This document shows positions 52,414 to 63,654 of a DNA stretch of 64,000 nt, in pieces. Both the position numbers and the translations under genes were made by a program. Numbering within the stretch: position 1 is the first letter of the stretch; each line of letters starts with the position of its first letter. Where the stretch lies: contig NOWV01000085.1 in NCBI GenBank assembly GCA_003344405.1, positions 186,001 to 250,000 on the forward strand, read 5' to 3'. The stretch is from Trichoplax sp. H2 (Eukaryota > Placozoa > Uniplacotomia > Trichoplacea). Below the pieces are notes generated by a model. The model was not told where the DNA came from, ran no database searches, and worked only from the letters and a program-made list of their open reading frames with translations.

Positions 52414-53438
52414 GTAACATAGAAATAACATTCAGCAAGATCAAGAGGGAATAATGCCTTGTTGATGTTCATCTTGATATCTCACTGACTCGTGTTTATT
52501 AGGAAAAAATACTGAATATACACGTATACACGTGTTTTGGAAAAGAAAATTCAATAGTATTATTTACCAGTGTAAAATGACGATATTTACATTTAATCGT
52601 CCTACATACATATTAGAATCTATATATCGATGTAATTTTAAAGTAATCTCCGTACTTCATAATATAGTAGCATCCTATTAATTGATAAGTAGATGATATT
52701 GATATAATCTGCATAATTTATTCTTACTTGGTTGTTAACTCTAGAATAGAATAATTTGGCATTATATTTACTTGATAGTCGATATACGTATTACAATTGA
52801 TGGTAGCTCGTTATTATTACTTTGCAGTATGCAAATGTTTCTAATATATGTTTTAATTTTAAATTGTATATGCTTATATCAATCCTGGGAAAAAAGAGTA
52901 ATTCTATTCTGTCAAAACCACTAACTGTTATCATTATTCATAAGCTAAAAGCTGTGACGTTAAAATCTCATCAAATAAAAGTATCTACGGCATAACGTAT
53001 GCGTTTGCATGTGCGAGGAGAACTGAAATTAGGCATGCTTTAACGATGCATTTGTCTACGTGCACCAAATTGATATTGTTTCTGAAATGCACTGTTATAA
53101 TACTGGGATAGAAAATATGCGAGTAAACATCTCTGATTGTAAATAATTAATGGCATAATTATAAATAGTTGACATTACGATTTGGTAACGAGCTTTGTTC
53201 AATTTCATCACAGCGTACAAAGTACGTTCGTTGTGAAAGTAATAACTTTTCAATTAAAAGTAGGATATCCGTATGAGTAAACTACTGTAGTAGCGAAATC
53301 TTGGTGAATCATCTTATTTGATGAGTCAAAAATAGAGCGGCTATTTATGATTATGATATACTTCATTTTATTTTATTCCTAAATATAAGCTATATATATA
53401 TATATGTAATACTCGTATATACCATTTATCCTTTTCAT

Positions 53439-53681
53439 ATGCAAAGAAAACAGTTTCCAGTTCGGACTGCATTTGCTATAACAGCTAATAGATCTCAAGG
53501 CCAAACATTAGATAGGATTGGACTGTACCTTGATAGATCAACGTTTACTCATGGTCAATTATATATAGCACTTAGTCGCACACGCAGTGCCAGTAATATT
53601 ACAATTCTAAGCAAAAACTGACATTTATCCGATGGTAGCATGCAATTTACTGATCATATAGTATATCCTGAAATTTTGTAA
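53439..53681 (+). pseudogene. Relic of a PIF1-like/Helitron helicase C-terminus
   Basis: The frame encodes RKQFPVRTAFAITANRSQGQ followed by TLDRIGLYL and then HGQLYIALSRTRS. These are helicase motifs V and VI of the PIF1 family as found in Helitron Rep-helicases and their genomic derivatives. After a TGA at 53619-53621 the same frame continues and ends DHIVYPEIL before a stop at 53679-53681, which fits the usual end of these proteins. So one in-frame stop interrupts an otherwise intact C-terminal fragment. Motifs I-IV and any Rep domain are absent upstream, where AT-rich spacer starts abruptly. An AATAAA overlaps the final stop. It is a truncated, inactive copy. Confidence 0.8.
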
Positions 53682-54252
53682 ATAAATGCACTTATGAATA
53701 CAGCATTAACCTTTGCATATAATGTCTGCATAGTTGAATAGAGATGATTTTATTGTAAATTGTCAACATAAGGCTTGAAAATATCTCAATTATCAATGTA
53801 AATTTGAATGAAAGTACAGTAGGTTATTTTCATGATACCTTTAGTTTTGTGCCTGATTGAAATCATTCAACAGTACTATATACAGAAGAATACATGCAAA
53901 TTACAACGTAAAAAGTCCAAGAATAGTAGCTGTTCAACACAACATTGTCAATATTTTATTCTATTTCCTTCACTCCGTTCACATGAACGGGTATTTTTTA
54001 CTAGTAAATAGTAATAAGACGATCGCATTAGCAGTAAGTTCTATAACTTAGAACCGTTCCATTGCAAGCCTTCCTTTATTATAGGACAGTGTATATATAT
54101 ACATATGTGCACCGATATTGTGCAACGAATAGTGGCGTACTGAATGGTAGTTCCGCTTACTCACCTAGCTTTAGTTGCAAAGCCTTTCTTAAATACTAAT
54201 TACAATTATCGAAACATCTAATCTATATGATGATATGGCTTCGAGTTGATCA

Positions 54253-54260
54253 TGACGTCA
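54253..54260. promoter_or_regulatory. CRE-like palindrome TGACGTCA
   Basis: A perfect 8-bp CREB/ATF consensus, the first of three upstream of NSF; it lies about 1.4 kb from the NSF start codon. Binding is inferred from the consensus only. Confidence 0.4.
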
Positions 54261-54383
54261 ATTTTTAATTATATACGAGTATAATGTTCAAAATTGTATA
54301 TCATTTTGTTTGCATTTTCCATCACGTCAATTGAATTGTCCATCTTTAAACTACCCATCGACACAAAATCCACATTTAGATCA

Positions 54384-54391
54384 TGACGTCA
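54384..54391. promoter_or_regulatory. CRE-like palindrome TGACGTCA
   Basis: A second perfect CREB/ATF consensus, within the longer palindrome ATCATGACGTCATGA. It is about 1.3 kb from the NSF start codon. Confidence 0.4.
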
Positions 54392-54671
54392 TGAAAACTA
54401 TTCCTACGGCTTAAGCTGCAATTGCCAGCAAATCGATCCATTGATCATATTGTACTAAGTGATCGTGCAGTATTAGAAGGGGAAATCAATGATTTGAGTC
54501 CCTATCTGGTTTCTTATTGAATGACATCATTCTGCAATGAATTTCTCAAGTTCAATTCAAGCGATTTGAACACCTTCTAAAAGAAAAGGATTAGATGGTA
54601 CAGCACTGACTCTGCGGTCTTTATTAGTCCATAGTACTGTATAGGCGTATATACAGGGTGTACTAGTAGCA

Positions 54672-55368
54672 TAAGACCGGTGTTACGACGTGACTTGTAA
54701 AATGGTTGGAGTAACCATATATGTTAGTTACGATGTAACAGCAACTGATAGTTTATATTAAAAACCTGGCAGAAATAGAATTATTTAATACTGTGATAAA
54801 AAGTAATCAAAATATCAAGAGCCAATTGCTCAAGGTTGTACTGATCTGTCTGTATAGAATTGGAGGCAAATTGAAAGTAATACTGCAATAAAATGAAATC
54901 AAAATATCAAGAGCCAATTGCTCCAGGTTGTACTGATCTATCTGCATGGAATTGGAGCCAAATTGAAAGTAATACTGCAGTAATACTGCAATAAAAAGTA
55001 ATCAAAATATCAAGAGCCAATTGCTCCAGGTAGTATTGATCTGTCTGTATAGAATTGGAGGCAAATTGAAAGTAATACTGCAATAAAAAGTAATCAAAAT
55101 ATCAAGAGCCAATGGCTCCAAGTAGTACTAATCTGTCTGTATAGAATTGAAGGCAAATTGAAAGTAATACTGCAATAAAAAGTAATTAAAATATCAAGAG
55201 CCAATTACTCAAGGTTGTACTGATCTATCTGCGTGGAATTGGAGCCAAATTGAAGCATATTTCTTCATAATTTAAAGTAGTTTAAAGGCAACACTATAGC
55301 TGAACAATTAAGTGAGCATCTTTCAACCATTTTAGGGGGCTCGCCACGTCCCTGTAACAGTGGTCTTA
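54672..55368. mobile_element. Candidate non-autonomous DNA transposon (MITE) with terminal inverted repeats
   Basis: The left end (54672-54708) begins TAAGACCGGTGTTAC and ends TAAAATGGTTG. The right end (55324-55368), read as its reverse complement, begins TAAGACCACTGTTAC and ends TAAAATGGTTG. The ends therefore form imperfect inverted repeats of 37 and 45 bases around a ~600-bp interior with no coding capacity. The interior consists largely of a 92-bp tandem array. I cannot define a clear target-site duplication or the superfamily. An unrelated inverted duplication is the alternative. Confidence 0.6.
54798..55260. repeat. Five-copy tandem array, unit about 92 bp
   Basis: The block AATATCAAGAGCCAATTGCT recurs with start points near 54806, 54898, 55001, 55093 and 55186, giving spacings of 92, 103, 92 and 93. 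The longer spacing comes from a small TACTGCAGTAA duplication. Copies differ at scattered positions, so the array is not brand new. It fills most of the candidate MITE. Confidence 0.9.
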
Positions 55369-55370
55369 CG

Positions 55371-55490
55371 GTACGCTACAGTACAGTGTACAGTACAGTA
55401 TACTAAATGTCGTTGACTATGAGTACTGTACAGTATGGTGCCTACTGTACAGTGTACAGTGTATAGTAGTGTACACTGTACACTGTATCG
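55371..55490. repeat. CTGTA/TACAG and GTAC repeat patch upstream of NSF
   Basis: Dense TACAGTACAG, GTGTACAG and GTACACTGTACACTG words begin just outside the right end of the candidate MITE and end 200 bases before the NSF ATG. Same word family as upstream of the other genes. Confidence 0.75.
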
Positions 55491-55522
55491 ATAGCGAGAG
55501 GAGTACTAGTAGCACTTAGCAC

Positions 55523-55530
55523 TGACGTCA
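55523..55530. promoter_or_regulatory. CRE-like palindrome TGACGTCA in the proximal NSF upstream region
   Basis: A perfect CREB/ATF consensus 160 bases before the NSF start codon, at a promoter-proximal distance. It is flanked by inverted TACTAGT words. Regulation of NSF by a CREB/ATF factor is an inference. Confidence 0.5.
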
Positions 55531-55689
55531 TACTAGTAACTAGTACGAGTTCACGACAATGTACAGTGTATAACAGTGCCGTTGTTCCACGGAAAGTCAC
55601 AGCTAGTCCAAGACTTTCACTTACCAGTCATTGACTAGTAAAAGCACAAAACATTTTTTTCAACAGCTTCTTTCCAATCCAAGATCAAG

Positions 55690-58600
55690 ATGAGTAAAGT
55701 AAGTTTAGTACAGGATTGAATAGTCTTGACTTTGAGACTAGAAATAGGTCTAAGCAATTGTTGAAGTTTCTGCAGTATTGACTGCGTGATTATTATGATA
55801 ATATTGTAATATGCTGAGACAATTAATGTACAAGTGAAGTCAAGATGTAGAAGTATTGACTGCGTGATTATTATGATAATATTGTAATATGCTGAGACAA
55901 TTAATGTACAAGTGAAGTCAAGATGTAGAGGAGACAACAAGTCAATTTCTCTCTTGCTTGTTTCTTAAGAGAGTTTAATTTCTGCTTTTAAAATAATCTT
56001 TAGGCAATGCGACGGAAAGCGACGAAAAGTCCTAGTGAAGAATTATCATTGAGCAATTGTGTTATCATACGTCCAGAGGATTTATCGTCAGATAAAACTC
56101 CGTAAGTCAAAGGAATAGTCAATGTGAAAAGTCTATCTGACATAGACGACTTTACTCTAGACTAGCCACTTCCAGGATGATAATTATTACCTCTAAGGTA
56201 TATTATACGGTCTTGACAGTATCAACAAACGTTGCTTAGGTTTCATCATTTTCGCAATGACATTGTATACTACTACATTGCAAGACTTGAACAAAAATCA
56301 AAACAAAATATACAACGACTATAGTTTACAATTAAAACAAACTGCCACAGGCATAGCACTACTTTGTAGTTTATACCATTGATGTATTCGAAAGGAGAAG
56401 TTGATAGACCACTCCCTGATAGACTACATACTTAATTTTGATAAGCTAACAGTGTAAACGAACTTTGTATAACTCTTAATCAACATACAGCCTGAGAAAT
56501 AACACAAGTACCAAATATGAGTTTAGAAGAAAGAGACTTGATATACTCCAGTGATCATGCATACGCGTATACAGCCTATAGGTTGTGTCGACTATTTACA
56601 TCATACTCTTACACTATTATGCACTCTTTGTAACAATAGGTATATCCAATTTTCAAGTGCACCTGGCAACGAATTTATTGTTGCTATAAGAAATTCTACT
56701 GCAATTCCTACGGGTACGATTGGTTTTAACTATGCACAGGTACAAAAATAATTAATTTGTAAGATACTACAAATGCTTAACATAATAATATCGACCCTGA
56801 ACATTTTATAGACATACATAGTACAGTAGAAGATATACGAGCGGTCGATTACTAGGTAATCATACTGTACTTCATACTGCCTCATCGCTTGATAATTAAC
56901 ACTACTTACAGTAGTCCTACTGTACTTAATATGATCATATATTGTTTACTAGGACAAAGATAGATAGATTGAAACTATCACGACCTATGCAATCAACTAA
57001 TTAATAGACACCTCAAAAATAAATAATTCAATTAAAAGTAATTGCAACCATCTCCAAATCGTTATAAATCATCGGTGCTGTAGAACAGCAAATTTAACTT
57101 ACTGTACTGCTATATTTATCCCACAATTTTTATAAATGTACAATTGATAAGATGAACGTCCAAGGCCTTTGATACCATTTCTACATATCAAGTTTATAAT
57201 CACCTTGCATAAACAACTAGTCCTTATGCATACTTTTACCATTATAGTAATAAACTACTCTGTCTATATACACTACAACAAAGCACAGTACTGTACTCAT
57301 GATGAATTAAACAAGTTTCTGACCTGTATCTAAAAGCTACTTTAGTAATCTTATTTATTTGAATTTGACACCAAGTTGTGGTTTTTAACATGGATTTTTA
57401 ACTTAATCATATCCTTCCTCCTTAATGTAGAGAGAATGGAGTAGAATATCATTAAATCAAGATATTGAACGTAAGTGTTTATACTTATCGAGCATAGTAT
57501 GTATGTAGCCCTAGGCTTATTAGTAGCAATCATATCGAATGATAACGGTATTCCTACATTTGACGTATGCTGTCAATGCAATATCATACCACAATTTAGA
57601 CTCTTACTTTAGTTAGAGCTTTGATATATGGTACATTGGTACAATGTAATTATAGAAGATGTTTTTAAAATTATTCAGTACAACCATATCGATTTAGCAA
57701 ATCATCCCTATTAGCACAAGTCACCTTTGAGGTCGATTTCTTTATTAAGAAAAAGTAAGTAACGCGACAAACGTTATCCTTTAAAATTTCTTTGAATACT
57801 ATTCAACGACCTGAAATAACGTTTACATTCTATCGGCCTAATTAGAGCAACTCCTGAATCGTTAAATACTGATGAAATAGCGAAGGAATTTTCTATCAAT
57901 TATCCTTCTTTCCCTTTGACGAAAAATCAAGTGGTATAACAACAGTAATATTACAAACGCATTTATTTCCTGCTATTAATGTGCAACGCTAATATAATTT
58001 ACTTTACAGCTCAATATCAGTTTTAAGAAGAAGCTTCTTTCATTAAGAGTCAAGAAACTAATAGGTGCATTCAAAAAACTTAAAATGTTACAGTTTTATC
58101 GGTGAAAAAATTTCACTGTAAATTCTTATAATATATTGCAGTCATAATGACTCTATTCACTAAAATAACTTTTAAAATTCCTTAGTTGCTGACGTCTCGG
58201 CCTTGAAATCAGACGGAGATCGAAAAAAAAATCCTTCAAGTCTAGAGGTCGTACGATCGAAATATGAAACAGTACTTATTGTATACTTAAAATTTACAAT
58301 CTTAATTTTCGAATTATAGGCCAATATTGGACTTACAATGGCAAATACAGAATTTTCATTTGAAAAAGTTCAGGTACATTAGCAGTAAATATTGTCACAT
58401 AACAATGGATTGTATATTAAAATCGAACTTTCATCTAATGTTTTGTTACAATCTTATCATCTTGATAAAAGGAATCGGTAATAAATTTGGTTGGTTCTAA
58501 GAAAAGGTATACATTTGAATATTCAATAATACTTCAACTTTATTATTGCCTACTGTGATGCTTGACTGCTAGAGTTATCTTTGTTTACAACCATATTCAC

Positions 58601-61600
58601 CTATGCTACATAATAATTATAGTGGAGCAGGCTCGCAGGTCTCTATCATAAATCCTGATTGGAATTTTAAGGAAATGGGCATCGGTGGTTTAAATAAGGT
58701 AACTCGTATTACTTTCTGCATCTAGCGAATTAAAATTGTATCTTTTTTCGGCGGCGATAATTGGATGTAATTACACACAATATAAATTTACACTACTATA
58801 CCATAACGAGCTCCTTTAACTTTTGTAGGAATTCTCCAATATTTTCAGGAGAGCATTTGCGTCACGTGTGTTCCCTCCTGATATTGTGGATCAGTTAGGT
58901 AAGTTTAGGTTTATATAAAATTTTCGTACTTCAAAAAAAACAGATTTCTTATTAAAAACTATGCTTATGATCTCAGGTATTAAACACGTAAGAGGAATTC
59001 TGTTATATGGCCCTCCGGGTACGTAATAATATCGGCGTCATGCCGAATTATTGTTTACTATACTTAAACTAGACCAGAATGCCAATATTCTATACTATGA
59101 TTTAAGGCACCGGTAAAACCTTAATGGCACGACAAATTGGCAAGATGTTAAACGCTCGAGAGCCACAAATTGTTAACGGACCTGGTAAATATTAAAATGC
59201 GTACATTTTAGTATATAAATGCATTATGTATATACATCACTATAATTGTAAGTGTATAGCGGTCTTTCATCTTTACTCTATTAAGCAACTATGCCTAATA
59301 TATACTGATTATTATAGAAATATTGAATAAATACGTTGGAGAATCGGAAGCTAACATAAGGTCAATTAAAATTTAAAGTTAGAATTATACGTATGTAAAG
59401 TCGAGCTTTTATTAATTTGAACAATTACCATTTTATATTCCCTCTAAAACTATTAGAAAACTCTTTGCTGCTGCAGAAGAAGAACAAAAACGAGTAATGT
59501 TAAACATTCAGTAATATCATTCAATAAACCTAAATGTTAATTCTACTGTTATTTTGATCTACTCATTATAGCTTGGACTGAATAGCGGTCTACATATAAT
59601 CATTTTCGATGAAATTGACGCTATTTGCAAACAAAGAGGAACCGCTGTAAGTTTAGAATCGTTATTGTTTCATTTCCATGGGATACAAATTCTTTACAAT
59701 GGAAAATCATTTTGATTTTGATTTAAACACATAAAATTAGAGCGGGAGCACAGGCGTTGGCGACACCGTTGTTAACCAACTATTATCAAAGGTATAGAAA
59801 TTGCCTTAATTGTTTTAGATACGAAACTATCAACATATTGACCCTTTGATTCAAGTACTAAACTATACTCTATATGTACCTTCTAAATAGATCGATGGTG
59901 TAGAACAACTTAATAACATTCTCATAATTGGTATGAATATTTGCATTTCAATAATTGTAGTCTAATAGCTATGATGTTAATGCTATCTGTATTTTTCAAT
60001 CATTGTTCTTAGGAATGACTAACAGGAAGGATTTGATGGATGAGGCTTTACTGCGACCAGGACGTCTGGAAGTTCAAATGGAGATTGGTTAGTCAACTCA
60101 ATGTAAACCTACATAATCAATGTTGTGTAGATAGTAACGTACTCAAACTCTTAATACATCTGCTTAATTAAGGATTACCCAATAAAGATGGAAGAGTAGA
60201 AATTTTGAAAATTCATACGAACAAACTTGCTGAAAATGATAAACTGGATAGTAGTGTGGATATTCTCGAATTAAGTAAAGCCACTAAAAATTTTAGTGGT
60301 GCAGAGATTGAAGGTTTAGTTCGCAGTGCTGTATCAATGGCGATGAATCGTTACGTAAAAGTCAGTAAATTATATTAGAATATCATAAGAAATAAAATTT
60401 ATTCCATGAAACCTTGATATCAACTCAACGCATATCTACATGTAGGCAAAATCAACCGTAGAAATAGATGAGGATGCTCTTAACAAATTAAAAATAAGCA
60501 TGGATGACTTTCAGAATGCATTGCTTTATGATATCAAACCTGTAAGAAATTAATCATTCTTTCATAGTACTATAGAATACATAATATTATATTATAATGG
60601 TAATATAGTTATGAAATTGATTAACAATGATACGTGCTACGTAGGCTTTTGGAGTGAGTGAAGAAGATCTCGGAAGATTTATTGCAAATGGTAAATTTAG
60701 ATAAGATAAATGTTTAGACGCGTGCGTTTTATTTTCTAACTGTATGCTATATTGTTACTGTAAACTTCTAGTATGGTCAAAGCTGTTATAAAGAACTTCT
60801 TATTTCCTATATTTTGCTTACAGGAATCGTAATGTGGGGAGATCCAGTCAAGTACATATTAGATAGCGGAAAGCTATTTTGTGAACAGGTTGAAAGAGAT
60901 GTACACTCACGCACTCTCAATGTTTTATTATCAGGTATCTTACATCTTTCTGTAAAACTATTTATGTCGTCTCTTTATTTACAAACTGTTATAACTCGAT
61001 CTTCAGGATCTACCGGATCTGGTAAAACAGCTCTTGCTGTAAAGATTGCACAACAATCAGGATTCCCATTTGTCAAAATTACTTCTAAGCACAATATCCC
61101 AAGACATTCTGATCAAGCAAAGGTCCAAGCTTTGGATAAGGTTAATTGCAATTAAAATCGAGATAAATCCTTTTGCAAATATTAATTATTATTCTAATAG
61201 ATTATAAACCAAGATAATTTCTATATCTTTGCTATAGCTTTTTGAAGATGCATACAAATCAGAGCTTAGTTGCATTATATTGGATAATTTGGAAGTTCTA
61301 TTAGGTAGGTTAACTAATAAATATCTAAGCCATTTATAGGAAACATAATAAATATATCATTTCATGTTTGTATCGGAATTTAGATTATGCACCAATCGGC
61401 CCTCGTTTCTGTAATCCAGTATTACAGATATTAATCACATTACTAGGAGATACTCCACCCAAAGTATGTAATATATGTGTGTATATATTTGTATCTTTTA
61501 GAATTACTTATATGTCATTAACTTTTGTTATACCTTCATCTAATAATCTATAATAATTACATTACTTAAATTTTTGTAGAACCATCGATTGCTTGTGATT

Positions 61601-62232
61601 GCTACTACTGGAGAACTTGAGTTTATAGAACTAGTAAGACTGGCGAAGCAATTTCATATTGTTCACGTAGAAAATCTAAGAACTAGTGAGCAGGTCATGG
61701 CGGCTGTAAAGGTAAACAAAATCAATGTTACTAAAATATGATCGAATAAGCGAATGGCCAAAAACTGATATTAACAGATATCTACTATAACTTTTGATGA
61801 CCAGGAGTATGGATGGTTCAATGATAAGGAATTGGATGATTTAAAAAAGTCATTAGATAAGTGTTCTCAGTAAGTATTCTGGTAGTTATAGAATATTGAA
61901 TGTAAAAGTAACAAGCACTGATTGCGATGACTATCACTAATTAATTAATATAATCATTTACAGCATTGATATACCAATAAAGATATTGATATCCCTGAGC
62001 GCAATCGCTAATAGGGTAAGATTTTGAGTTTTTTGTTGATATTTGATAATATGCATACAAAATGGGGGCTATTTGTATGATATTGTAGGGAGCTGAAGAT
62101 ATTAAAATCAAGACATTAATAAGTTTACTAGAGCAAAAGAAACTGTGAGTGCATTACGAGTAAAGCTATTTTGTTATCAGGACATGGTACTAATTAGTTC
62201 ATGTTTTATCTTGTAGAATTCTACGATTTTAA
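55690..62232 (+). CDS. NSF: N-ethylmaleimide-sensitive factor, vesicle-fusing AAA+ ATPase (NSF)
   Basis: Thirty-two exons give 748 aa (human 744): 55690-55698, 56004-56101, 56640-56739, 57431-57470, 57679-57754, 57846-57933, 58010-58064, 58186-58247, 58320-58373, 58472-58506, 58623-58698, 58829-58898, 58977-59018, 59107-59184, 59318-59360, 59457-59493, 59572-59646, 59741-59791, 59891-59930, 60013-60087, 60173-60360, 60446-60541, 60645-60690, 60824-60934, 61007-61140, 61238-61304, 61384-61463, 61580-61711, 61805-61869, 61964-62015, 62089-62144 and 62217-62232. The N domain binds SNAP-SNARE complexes (ELSLSNC at its start). D1 has Walker A GPPGTGKT (about 265-272), Walker B IIIFDEID and RPGRLE. 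D2 has Walker A GSTGSGKT (about 549-556), a weaker Walker B (CIILDN) and APIGPRF. NSF hydrolyses ATP to disassemble SNARE complexes after membrane fusion. The 9-nt first coding exon (MSK) is supported by phase; initiation at the ATG in exon 2 is an alternative. An AATAAA lies at 62550-62555. Confidence 0.96.
55775..55930. repeat. Two-copy 78-bp tandem duplication in NSF intron 1
   Basis: The unit starting GTATTGACTGCGTGATTATT occurs at 55775-55852 and again at 55853-55930, nearly identical over its whole length. It makes up about half of the first intron of NSF (55699-56003). The near-identity indicates a recent event. No splice signals are disrupted. Confidence 0.9.
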
Positions 62233-63654
62233 GGAAATCTCGATGATCCGAAATAATACAGGCGTTAAAAATAGTGAAAGCTAGTTTAACTTAGTCAGTG
62301 TATTATACTCAATTATCATCTATTTCTATACAATGAGTAGCTACGTATCCTAAATACATGCAATACCTTGATATAAAGTATGATACAGTAAATAAGATGG
62401 CACATATAGTTTATATATAAATAATGCAATGAAGTCAACATTCAGACTGTAATACATGGTTTATGAATGATCAAACAATTCATTACAGTATCATCGACGT
62501 TCTTAAAGCCATTCCACATGCTATATTGTGATCAAATAACTAAAAAATGAATAAAATCAAATTAGGTACCGTATGGGTATAGAAATCATTTGTTTCAAAG
62601 TTCAAACTAAATCAGACCTGAGCAGACTTTGACTAGATCTAACTATTGACTGACATTTATAGTGGCAAAGCAGCAATAGCACCTTAACATATTAAATGAT
62701 ATTTTATTAAATTGTCGCACAACGATTATGTGTTGTTGAGACCAATCGCAGTTATAACATTCGTGAACCAGTTAACATTTGCAACTGATAAAAAATTCAA
62801 ATACGTCCTGTATGTCCAAAGTTCAGCATTAACTAAAATTTACAAGTGATAGCTGGTTTGACTGCTATTGTACAGTAGCTATATAATGATTTGTATATAT
62901 ATATTCTATATGCATCGTTATTACGCTACAGAGGCAAAACGCACAGATCAGTAAGTAATAAATGATATTATAATTTGCTGCTAAAATTAGGAGGCTCATT
63001 TTTCCTCTTTTAACTTGTCCCTATTTTCTTAGATAATCCAGCAATTTAAAGACCTTTTAACATTACATCAAGCTCTGAAATTAAAAACTAACTGTACTGT
63101 ATTATTTACTATAATAGCTGACTGGATACGAGGGTTTGCAGAATATTCTTATACAATCTATCGAGTATTTACTGTGTAGATAGTGAGCAAGCGAAATTAT
63201 TTCTCTCAACAAGCTAACTTTAATATACTGTATCGTTCAAGATATTATAACTTATACACTGATGTATGCAATATCGTTGTTAGGTGTTCTCGGTTGATAT
63301 TGCTAACAGGCTGTCACAGTACATACCATTTCTTTAGTACTGTGAAATAGCTCCAGAATTACAGTCACTATACCGTAGTCAATTTCGATACTGCATCCGA
63401 CATACAAACTGCATACAGTCGTAAAAGGCCATCGCAAATAGTTTCGCTGTGCTCCACGCTTTTTGTCAATTCAAAGCCTTACTGCAATTTTTCAACTGCT
63501 TAGGCCAGCTAATAAACGGCTTATTAGAGATACATCGATAGCGCATAGTAGTCTTCTGCTGTAAAATGGTACAGGTGCTTACTGGCTTGCAATAGAACAA
63601 AGATTGAATCGCTGTAAAAACGACGTTATTTACATCAAGCAACGTACCAAGAGA
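62233..63654. other. Intergenic spacer between NSF and the PUS7-like gene
   Basis: About 1.4 kb with no supported gene. The first part is the NSF 3' flank with a candidate AATAAA at 62550-62555. TACTGTA and ACAGTACATAC words occur at about 63090-63110 and 63316-63345, roughly 300-550 bases before the next start codon. Confidence 0.6.

Larger units (their letters stand above)
52414..55689. other. Intergenic region between glutaredoxin and NSF, rich in mobile-element relics
   Basis: Contains a PIF1/Helitron helicase relic (53439-53681), an alternating TA tract at about 53391-53406, three perfect TGACGTCA sites (54253-54260, 54384-54391 and 55523-55530), a candidate MITE (54672-55368) and a TACAG/CTGTA repeat patch (55371-55490). 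The segment 52414-53430 has no feature that I can support. Confidence 0.65.

Noticed and set aside
54798-55260. CRISPR-like regular repeats
   Set aside because: The repeats are contiguous 92-bp tandem units without unique spacers, in a eukaryotic genome.
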